NCBI GenBank assembly: GCA_030432255.1
Contig: JAUIHS010000014.1
Coordinates: 1 to 64,000 of the forward strand
Source of the DNA: Phycisphaerae bacterium
GTDB taxonomy: Bacteria; Planctomycetota; Phycisphaerae; Phycisphaerales; UBA1924
Length of the DNA stretch: 64,000 nucleotides
Reading direction: 5' to 3'
Part shown: positions 14,031 through 21,183 of the stretch, one piece after another
Layout: every line of letters begins with the position of its first letter
Numbering within the stretch: position 1 is the stretch's first letter
Program-made: the position numbers and the translations under genes
The notes under the pieces: model-generated
What the model was told of the DNA's origin: nothing
Seen by the model: the letters and a program-made list of their open reading frames with translations, nothing else
Database searches by the model: none

Positions 14031-15770
14031 TCAGAGTCCCGCAGCGACGGCCTTCATGGCGGCCTTCACTTCCTCGATGAGTTTCTCCGCCTTGAAGGGC
14101 TTGAAGAGAACGCTCTGAAGGCCTTCCTGGCTGGCCCGCACGATGGAGTGGTGCGGGTCGTAGCCGAAGCCGGTCATGAGAATGACGGGCGCATCGGGAG
14201 TCACACGCTTGATGGTTGCGAAGACGTCATATCCGGTGCGGTCCCCGAGGCTGATGTCGGAGATGACCAGATCGAAGGGGCCGAGGTGATCCGTCCCGTC
14301 AGCGGCTCGGGTGATGGCTTCCATGGCGTCAGTGCCGGTGCACGCCATGGCGACCTCGCATCCGCAGCGACTGAGGAGATTCTCGACGATCTCGAGCACG
14401 TTGGGTTCGTTGTCGACGACGAGTATCCGGCGCCCGTCGAGGAGCGGGTCGATCTGTGTGCCTTCAAGTGCTTCGTCGATACCGAGCAGCGTCTGCGGGC
14501 CGCGGGCCACGTTCCGGACGCGCCGGCGAATGGCATCAACATCGCGGAGGATGCGCTGGAGGTGTGAGCGGGACTCCTTGTCCGTTGCTTGGTTGAGAAG
14601 CAGTTCCGCTTCGGCGACGAGATCCTTGAGGGGACCCTGCAACTCACCTTCCATGGTTCCGCTGGCCGCTTCCTTGGTGGCGGTGCGTTCCACCAGCAGC
14701 AGGTTGAGGATGTGCAGCGCCATGGCCAGAGAATGAGCGAAGATCTCTGCGAACTGGCGATCGGCTTCACCGAAGGAGTTCACCTCGGTGGACTCGACAT
14801 TGAAGACGCCGATGACTTCGTCGAAGAGCTTGATGGGAACGGTCAAAGAGGAGCCGCAGACGTCCAGGCCGAAGACATACCGCTCGTCGCGTGCTGCGTC
14901 GGGGCAGATGTAGCTCCAGCCAGTCGCGGCAACAAACCCGCTGATGCCGTTGCCCTCCGCCTCAGCCTTGAGCGTGACATCCTTGGCATCCTCGGAGAGG
15001 CCGTAGGACATCACCAGGTCCAGTGAATCGGTGTTCTTGTTCAGCAGGCGGACCGCGAAGTGGTCGAAGTTCAGGATGTCATGCGCGTAGCGGATGACCT
15101 TCTCTTCGAGAAGCTTGAGTCGATCCGCGGCGTGCATTCGACGCACAGTATCCACGTCGATGTGTGCCAGTTCGCGGCCGGCCTTGACGATGGCGTCGAT
15201 TTTCGACTGCATCTGTCGCCGGGCGGTCGATTCGCGGACGACGACTGCGACGCGCGTGATCTCGGCGGCGACGTCACCGGCGTCGGCTTCGAGGTCGGAG
15301 CGGGATACGACCGGTGTGATCAGGACCTCGAAGAAGCGCTGTTCTTCCTTGATGCCGACCGTATAGCGTTTGCCGTGGCCGCGCTTCACTTCCCCGTGGC
15401 GGGTGAGGAGTGCGTTGAAGTGCGCGGTGGCCTGTCGGCAGAGTTCGGCGATGTGGGTATGGAGGCTGGTGCCGTAGGAGCGGTACATCTCGTTGGCCCA
15501 GCGGACGACTCCGGCGGAGTCGCTGAGACAGGCACCCTCGCCCATGGCATTCAGGAGTGTGCGGGCATGTTCACCGATCATCCGACCGTGCACGGCCGAT
15601 GCGGTATCGGGTGCCGAGATCACGAGGTCGAACCCGCCGGAGCGGAGATGAAGAGGGGCCTTGTCGGAGGAGGTCAGCGTGACGTCATACGCGGCGGCAA
15701 GAGCATCGGGGCAGCCGGATGAATCCGTGCCATCAGTGATGAGCAACAACCTGGGACGACCTTCAGTCAT
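14031..15770 (-). CDS. PAS/GAF/receiver-domain signalling protein lacking a kinase domain
   Basis: The 579-residue cytosolic protein begins with a degenerate receiver-like stretch (RPRLLLITDGTDSSGCPDAL, 5-75), followed by a PAS-like region (about 75-180, GEGACLSDSAGVVRWANEMY), a coiled linker, a GAF domain (about 205-370, ICPDAARDERYVFGLDVCGS) and a helical segment resembling a HisKA bundle but without a recognisable phospho-histidine or ATPase domain. It ends in a true receiver (about 455-577): ILVVDNEPNVLEIV, acceptor Asp in LVISDISLGDRTGYDVF, and LMTGF and KPF blocks. It probably accepts phosphate from another kinase and couples it to small-molecule sensing. ATG 15770 is used; ATG 15815 would add 15 arginine-rich residues. 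It is divergent from the ABC transporter genes. Confidence 0.8.
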   Translation of the reverse strand: MTEGRPRLLLITDGTDSSGCPDALAAAYDVTLTSSDKAPLHLRSGGFDLVISAPDTASAVHGRMIGEHARTLLNAMGEGACLSDSAGVVRWANEMYRSYGTSLHTHIAELCRQATAHFNALLTRHGEVKRGHGKRYTVGIKEEQRFFEVLITPVVSRSDLEADAGDVAAEITRVAVVVRESTARRQMQSKIDAIVKAGRELAHIDVDTVRRMHAADRLKLLEEKVIRYAHDILNFDHFAVRLLNKNTDSLDLVMSYGLSEDAKDVTLKAEAEGNGISGFVAATGWSYICPDAARDERYVFGLDVCGSSLTVPIKLFDEVIGVFNVESTEVNSFGEADRQFAEIFAHSLAMALHILNLLLVERTATKEAASGTMEGELQGPLKDLVAEAELLLNQATDKESRSHLQRILRDVDAIRRRVRNVARGPQTLLGIDEALEGTQIDPLLDGRRILVVDNEPNVLEIVENLLSRCGCEVAMACTGTDAMEAITRAADGTDHLGPFDLVISDISLGDRTGYDVFATIKRVTPDAPVILMTGFGYDPHHSIVRASQEGLQSVLFKPFKAEKLIEEVKAAMKAVAAGL

Positions 15771-15814
15771 GTCACGGGACCGCACGGAATGGACACGGCG
15801 CCTGACCCCTGTCA

Positions 15815-15981
15815 TTCCATTCTATTCGCCTGAATCCTCTTCGCCCTTCTCTCGCTTGAAGACTAACACGGAAAAGACCCACCTTCCAGGGACAGGCAAC
15901 TCCCACGATGCGGTCACTCCTCCATCCAAGTATAGTTACCAATAACATCGACCATTCCATGGTGAAGACTGTGATCAGGCC
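15815..15981. promoter_or_regulatory. Divergent promoter region between the sensor gene and the ABC operon
   Basis: This gap contains the most A/T-rich patch nearby (about 15925-15950, including AAGTATAGTTACCAATAAC). It offers a TATAGT on the plus strand (15931-15936) and an overlapping TATACT on the minus strand, so it may serve both genes. No convincing -35 elements were found. Confidence 0.3.
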
Positions 15982-16947
15982 ATGATCGAACTGCAAGAAG
16001 TGGCAAAGAATTTCGGTGCCGTCCAGGCGGTTCGAGGCGTGAGTTTCACGATCGGGACCGGGCAGGTCGTCGGTCTGCTCGGCCCCAACGGAGCCGGGAA
16101 GACCACCACCATCCGCATGATCACCGGCACACTCCCGCCTTCACGGGGGCGCGCCACGGTGGATGGACTCCACACGATTGACCAGTCGCGGCGAGTCCGC
16201 TCGCTCCTGGGGTATTTACCCGAGAATGCCCCGCTCTACGGGGAAATGCGGGTGGAGAGCTACCTCGTGTACCGGGCGGGCCTCTTCGGGATGAGCGGAC
16301 GTTCACGGCGAGATGCGGTGCAGCAGGCCATGGAGCGGTGCAGAATCGCCGATGTCAGCCGCCGCCGCGTCGGACATCTCTCGAAGGGGTACCGACAGCG
16401 GGTCGGCCTTGCGGCGGCGTTGGTCCACAATCCGCGGGTTCTGATCCTTGATGAGCCGACGACGGGTCTTGATCCGTCTCAGATTGCTGAGACGCGGTCC
16501 CTGATCCGCGATCTGGCGGGGGATCGGACGATGCTGCTCGTCTCGCACATTCTTCCGGAGGTCCAGCGGACATGCGACCGGATCATCATCTTTGCGCGTG
16601 GCCGTGTGCAGGCGGATGGGCGACCGGCCGAGTTGATCGAGGGGAGTGGGGGAGGTCGCCGATGCGTGCTGGAAGCGCGGACCGAGGATGTGGCGGCGCT
16701 CACGAGCCGGATCAAGGGCCTCGATTCCGTCAGCGGCACTGACCTGGAAGAGGGCGATGGGGCGTGGCGACGCTGGCGGATCGCGGCGGCCCCGGGTTCG
16801 GCCGACCCGCGTGCGGCGATTGGCGAGGCGTGTCTCGCGTCCGGCGCGGTGGTGCGGGAACTCCGCATGGAGTCGTCGAGTCTCGAGGAGTTCTACATTC
16901 GCACGATTGAGGCGGCGGACCGGCGAGAAAGCGAGGCGTCGGCATGA
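15982..16947 (+). CDS. ABC transporter ATP-binding protein (GldA-like)
   Basis: The 321-residue ATPase carries Walker A GPNGAGKTTTIRMITG (about 36-51), the signature LSKGYRQRVGLAAAL (about 134-148), Walker B VLILDEPTTGLDP (about 154-166) and the switch histidine in LLVSHILPEVQ. After the ABC core a ~100-residue C-terminal domain ends with LEEFYIRTIEA, the type seen in GldA and NosF/NatA-type exporters. With the next two genes it forms a three-part module: ATPase, ABC-2 permease and a GldG-like membrane protein. The permease gene overlaps its stop by 4 bases (ATGA), so the two are translationally coupled. The substrate is unknown; the gliding label is by family resemblance only. Confidence 0.9.
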   Translation: MIELQEVAKNFGAVQAVRGVSFTIGTGQVVGLLGPNGAGKTTTIRMITGTLPPSRGRATVDGLHTIDQSRRVRSLLGYLPENAPLYGEMRVESYLVYRAGLFGMSGRSRRDAVQQAMERCRIADVSRRRVGHLSKGYRQRVGLAAALVHNPRVLILDEPTTGLDPSQIAETRSLIRDLAGDRTMLLVSHILPEVQRTCDRIIIFARGRVQADGRPAELIEGSGGGRRCVLEARTEDVAALTSRIKGLDSVSGTDLEEGDGAWRRWRIAAAPGSADPRAAIGEACLASGAVVRELRMESSSLEEFYIRTIEAADRRESEASA

Positions 16948-17660
16948 CGGCACTGCTGTCGATCACGCGTCGCGAATGGGCGGCCTACTTCCGCACCTCG
17001 ATCGGGTGGGTGGTCATCGCGCTGTACCTGCTTCTGTGCGGCATCTGGATGTCGGCGTCCACGATCCGGCCCGGGGAGCCGGCGACACTCCGCATCTTCT
17101 TCACGATGTCGCAGGCGCTGCTGCTGATGGTTGCGCCGGCCATCTCGATGAAACTGGTTTCGGAGGAATTGCGGACCGGGACAATCGAGCCCCTGATGAC
17201 GAGTCCGGTCTCGGACTGGCACATCATTGCGGGCAAGTACTTCGGCGCCGTCTGCTTCCTGCTGACCATGTTCGCCCCGACCGTGCTCTATGCGGTGCTG
17301 CTGGAGATCATCGCGGAACCGGACTACGGGCCGATCCTGTCCGGCTATCTCGGTCTCTTCCTGCTGGGCATGCTGTATGTCTCCGTCGGCCTGCTGATGA
17401 GTGCGTTCACCGAGAACCAGATCGTGTCTTTCCTCGGAACGCTCTTTTTCTTCCTGTTGCTGTGGTTCATGACGACGCAGGGCGCCCAGTACGTCGGGCC
17501 GCCGCTTGATGAGCGTCTCTACGCCCTGTCGCCGTATACCCGCATCGACGACTTTGCCAAGGGTGTGATTGATACCGGGCATGTCGTTTTCTTCCTTGCG
17601 GCTTCGACGTGGTTCGTTGTCGCCGCCGTTGTTGTCCTGGAGTCGCGCCGTTGGCGTTGA
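16944..17660 (+). CDS. ABC-2 type permease (GldF-like)
   Basis: The 238-residue protein has six hydrophobic segments in the ABC-2 arrangement: about 17-38, 52-75, 98-125, 130-155, 160-178 and 208-232. The conserved cytoplasmic segment SEELRTGTIEPLMTSPVSDW follows the second helix, as in GldF and related exporters. It pairs with the preceding ATPase, whose stop codon it overlaps (ATGA), and is followed 10 bases later by the GldG-like gene. The function is export of an unknown substrate or energising of an envelope protein. Confidence 0.88.
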   Translation: MTALLSITRREWAAYFRTSIGWVVIALYLLLCGIWMSASTIRPGEPATLRIFFTMSQALLLMVAPAISMKLVSEELRTGTIEPLMTSPVSDWHIIAGKYFGAVCFLLTMFAPTVLYAVLLEIIAEPDYGPILSGYLGLFLLGMLYVSVGLLMSAFTENQIVSFLGTLFFFLLLWFMTTQGAQYVGPPLDERLYALSPYTRIDDFAKGVIDTGHVVFFLAASTWFVVAAVVVLESRRWR

Positions 17661-17670
17661 GGGATCCGAG

Positions 17671-19875
17671 ATGAGCAGGAAGCAAGTCACATCCGGGCAG
17701 CATGGAACCGCCGAGCGCCGGCTGCGCTACAGCGTGACGACAGCGGTTCTCTTTGCAGCGGTGACGGCCTCCTGTCTGATCGCCGGGGCGCTTGGCGGCC
17801 GGTACAAGGTGCGCTTCGATGTCACGGCCACGCGCGAACATGCGCTCTCCGAACGGACGCTGGCGATGCTCGGTCGCCTCGATTCGCCGCATACGATCGT
17901 TGTCAGCGCGGACTTCCAGCAGTTGGATCGACGAGCACGGCAGCGCATCCGGGATGTCATCATCGAGTTCACCGAGGCATCGCCCCAGATCCGGTCGATG
18001 GAGATCGATACGGCAACGACCGACGGTCGTGCTGCTTTCGGTGGGTTGCTCTCCGATCTCGCGACACAGTACGAATCCATGATCGAGCGGCACCGGGCCG
18101 TGCTCACTCAGGCGGGTGAGGAGAGCGCGGGCGTTGCCGAAGGCATTCAAGAAGTGGCGCGGCAGCTGCGCGAGTTGCAGCCCCACCTGCCCGAGTCGGC
18201 TGCCGGGACTGATGTCGTCGGACAGTCTGATGTGCTGCTTCGTCTCTCCGCTGAGATTGAGCAGGCCGCAGGCATCATCACGCGTTCCGCGTCGCACGAG
18301 GTGCTGGGTGTGGCATTGCCGGAGGGTGATGTCGCCCAGGAAGCGGGGATGGCCCGGCTGGAGCAGGCGGCGCGAGGCATGGCGTCCGTCGCGGCGTTCT
18401 CGAAGGCCCTCGCCGCGGAAGCCGGCGCAGAGAACGTCGTCCTGACGACATCCTGTCAACTCATGGATCAGAAGGCGCGGTCGGTAGCGGACGTCGCGGC
18501 GACCGCGTCGGACGACCTTCGCCGCCTTCGTCCCTTGACACCGTTGCTGATCGCTCGTGTCCTGCAGGCGCAGAATGCGGTGATCATCGTCTCCGATACG
18601 GAAGTTCAGGCGATCGAGTTCGAAGCGCTCTTTCCGAGTACAGCGCGCATTGATGCGGCGGGCGGCAGCGAGGCTGAGATTCGTTTTGCCGGTGAGGAAC
18701 TCATCGCGACGGCATTGGGCGGCATGAACATGCAGCGCCCGCCGATCATCGTATTGGCGCACGGCGAAGAGACGCGCTTGTTCGACGACTCCGGTCGTCC
18801 GACGTCGGCGGCGCTGCGAGCTTTTCGTCGGCTCTTCGAACGGTTGCGACTGCGCGGCATGGATGTCACGGAGTGGGCGATTCATTATGAACCGGTGCGG
18901 CCGCAGGACAGTGAGATCATTCGTCGTACGAGCAATGCCAACAGTGCGGCGGATGGTGACATGGATCGTCCGATCGTCTGGGTCATGCTGGGCCCACCGG
19001 CGCGCCGGGGTCCCGGCGGCACAACGGAGTTCCTGGAGTCTCTCACGCGCATCTCGGAGAGCCTGGGACGATTGATCGAGGATGGCAAGCCGGTGCTCCT
19101 CAACGTCGACCCTTCGGATCTTGTCGCGTTCTCGCAGGAGGATCCGATCGCGGGCGTCATGCAGGGCCTGGGTGTTGACCTCGACAGCGATCGACCACTG
19201 GTGCGGGTCGTCAACACGCCGACGGGTGCGGCGACCTACATCTCGCATGTCGTGCGTGAAGCCAACACTGATCATCCGATCGGCGGCGCACTTGATGGAC
19301 TCGCGACCATCCTCCCATGGGTCACACCGATGGAGTTGAACGTATCCGAGGATAGTGATTACGCGGTCACGCCCTTGCTCACGATTCCCGCCGAGGACCG
19401 GACGTGGGCGGAGTCTGAATGGCTTGGATTCCGACGCGCCCAGGTGCGCGATCCCGCGCAGCCGCTCTATCTCACGCAGCCGCCGAACGCGACTCCGGCA
19501 CTCGATGACATCGACGGGCCGTGGGTGGTCGCCGCGGCTCTGGAGTCCCGCACACCATCAGCGGGCGATGCGCCCGCGCGGATCGTGATTGTCGGATCGC
19601 CGGCGTGGTTCGGGGACCAGTACACGCAGTCGGCGCAGATGGTCCAGAATCGGCGCGTGTGGCGCTATCCGGGGAATGCCGAGTTGTTCGAGGCTTCCAT
19701 TTTCTGGCTCGCGGGCCTCGATGAGTTCGTGGCACCGAGTGCCCAGGCGCACGACATCGATCGCATTCGGGCGCTCAGCGCCGGTCAGTTGTCCGCGATC
19801 CGGTGGTTCCTCATCGGCGGCATGCCGGTCGGTGTGCTGCTCGTCGGAGGTCTGCTGCGCGTCATGCGTGGGTGA
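17671..19875 (+). CDS. GldG-like membrane protein of an ABC export module
   Basis: The 734-residue protein has a membrane anchor near the N-terminus (about 22-42), a long soluble region facing the periplasm or cytoplasm, and a second membrane helix at the extreme C-terminus (about 707-727, IRWFLIGGMPVGVLLVGGLL). After the first helix comes GRYKVRFDVTATREHALSERTL, the start signature of the GldG/ABC-type uncharacterised transport domain. A helical region (about 120-290) precedes the C-terminal alpha/beta part, with VLAHGEETRLFDD and ARIVIVGSPAWFGDQY. ATG 17671 lies 10 bases after the permease stop; earlier starts would overlap the permease. Its stop codon directly abuts the stop codon of the opposing secretion operon. 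Confidence 0.78.
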   Translation: MSRKQVTSGQHGTAERRLRYSVTTAVLFAAVTASCLIAGALGGRYKVRFDVTATREHALSERTLAMLGRLDSPHTIVVSADFQQLDRRARQRIRDVIIEFTEASPQIRSMEIDTATTDGRAAFGGLLSDLATQYESMIERHRAVLTQAGEESAGVAEGIQEVARQLRELQPHLPESAAGTDVVGQSDVLLRLSAEIEQAAGIITRSASHEVLGVALPEGDVAQEAGMARLEQAARGMASVAAFSKALAAEAGAENVVLTTSCQLMDQKARSVADVAATASDDLRRLRPLTPLLIARVLQAQNAVIIVSDTEVQAIEFEALFPSTARIDAAGGSEAEIRFAGEELIATALGGMNMQRPPIIVLAHGEETRLFDDSGRPTSAALRAFRRLFERLRLRGMDVTEWAIHYEPVRPQDSEIIRRTSNANSAADGDMDRPIVWVMLGPPARRGPGGTTEFLESLTRISESLGRLIEDGKPVLLNVDPSDLVAFSQEDPIAGVMQGLGVDLDSDRPLVRVVNTPTGAATYISHVVREANTDHPIGGALDGLATILPWVTPMELNVSEDSDYAVTPLLTIPAEDRTWAESEWLGFRRAQVRDPAQPLYLTQPPNATPALDDIDGPWVVAAALESRTPSAGDAPARIVIVGSPAWFGDQYTQSAQMVQNRRVWRYPGNAELFEASIFWLAGLDEFVAPSAQAHDIDRIRALSAGQLSAIRWFLIGGMPVGVLLVGGLLRVMRG

Positions 19876-21183
19876 TCACCGACTGACGCGGAACCAGCCG
19901 TCGTTCGGCGCGGCCTGCATCAGCGTGAGTTGGAGTTGGCGCGTCGGCTGGGCGGGGTCGGGGCCGATGAGCAGAAAGGTGCGCTCGACGGGATCGATCA
20001 GGCGGGGCACGAAAGCGTCGGCAAGAATGCGGACGGCGCGCGTGGCGTCCGGAGCGACCGGTTCGGCTGAGGACCACAGCATCGCCTGGTGCGACAGGCC
20101 CTCGGGTTCGGTCAGGAAAACGCCGCGAACCTGCCCCTCGGATGCCGGTGCGGGATTCCAGGCGCCGGCGATGGAGTGGGGTTCGAGCGGAATGAGCGTG
20201 CCGGAGGGGGTGTCGAAGACGCACATGCGGCCGCGAGCGGGATGATGAAACAAGCCTCGGCCACGTCTGTTGTTGTCGGTACGGATTGCGGGGAGTGCGG
20301 GTGGTGGCGTCTGGATGGCGGCGGTTGCCTGCCAGGGCATGAGCGGGTCATCGGTGCGTGCGACGGTCGCTCGCGCGATGGTGACGGGCGGGGTTGCGGT
20401 GAGATCGATGGCGACCACATGCATCTCACCATTGTCGCGCACCTCGAAGGCGCAGAGCGTGGCGCCGTCATCGGACATGAAGGGCGTGTACCACGACGAC
20501 TGAGGCGAGGGCATGGTGTGAGACCGGCCGCCCTGGTGGATGACGAGCGATGTCCGGTTGTTTTCGAAGCGCCGCTGTGTGAAGGCGATATCGGTGCCAT
20601 CGAGCGTGAGGAGAGTGGCGTGCGCGGAGACGCTGGCGTCGCGTGTGAGCCAGGTGAGTCGGCCGGTCACCCACTCAACGAATCCGATCCAGCGTTCACC
20701 TCCGGGCCGGGGCGATTCGACGAGGAAGCCGGTGCGATTGCAGGATCGCCCGAGCAGCAGGGGGTCGCTGTCGGCGAAATCGAAGCGGACGGGATCGAGC
20801 GAGTCATCGGAGATGGCGAAGACCCGCAGACCCGCTTCGCGTGGCTGGACAGCCCCGGGGCGAGCGAGGATGGTGGGCCAGGTGGGAGGCGCACCCGTCT
20901 GGGTCGCGATGAAGCGCCCGTCGGGAGAGACCAGCGGGAGCATTACGCCGTTGAAGGGCAGGGGCGCGAAGGGTCGGACGGCGACGGCGATGGCGCCGCT
21001 GTCCGTCTCCGATGAATCGACTGGTGTCGCGACGGGGCGCATCAGCTGGCGCGACTCTCCGCTCGCGCGGCTGGGGACCTGCGGGAGCGCATCCGGCCGT
21101 CGCTCGGGCGCGGAGGATGAGCAGCCGGTGTGCAGGCACATGGCGGCGACGGCCGGCAGGATGAAGGTTCTGACGTATCGCAT
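19876..21183 (-). CDS. Lipoprotein with beta-propeller-like repeats, last gene of the secretion operon
   Basis: The 435-residue product has a lipoprotein signal: a hydrophobic stretch to residue 20 followed by Cys21 in LHTGCSSS. The mature part is beta-rich and resembles TolB/PD40-type propellers (for example MLPLVSPDGRFIATQTGAPP, SDDGATLCAFEVRDNGEMH). I do not recognise a specific family. Its start codon overlaps the gspD stop (TGATG), so it is translated together with the secretin. That position suits an outer-membrane pilotin or accessory lipoprotein, but no sequence feature proves it. Its stop is immediately adjacent to the stop of the convergent GldG-like gene. Confidence 0.7.
   Translation of the reverse strand: MRYVRTFILPAVAAMCLHTGCSSSAPERRPDALPQVPSRASGESRQLMRPVATPVDSSETDSGAIAVAVRPFAPLPFNGVMLPLVSPDGRFIATQTGAPPTWPTILARPGAVQPREAGLRVFAISDDSLDPVRFDFADSDPLLLGRSCNRTGFLVESPRPGGERWIGFVEWVTGRLTWLTRDASVSAHATLLTLDGTDIAFTQRRFENNRTSLVIHQGGRSHTMPSPQSSWYTPFMSDDGATLCAFEVRDNGEMHVVAIDLTATPPVTIARATVARTDDPLMPWQATAAIQTPPPALPAIRTDNNRRGRGLFHHPARGRMCVFDTPSGTLIPLEPHSIAGAWNPAPASEGQVRGVFLTEPEGLSHQAMLWSSAEPVAPDATRAVRILADAFVPRLIDPVERTFLLIGPDPAQPTRQLQLTLMQAAPNDGWFRVSR

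Noticed and set aside
14589-15722. Plus-strand open frames inside the PAS/GAF gene
   Set aside because: Acidic, low-complexity shadow translations of the better-supported minus-strand gene.
17569-17670. Extended N-terminus for the GldG-like gene
   Set aside because: It would overlap the permease coding region, and the added residues are not conserved-looking; ATG 17671 sits 10 bases after the permease stop.
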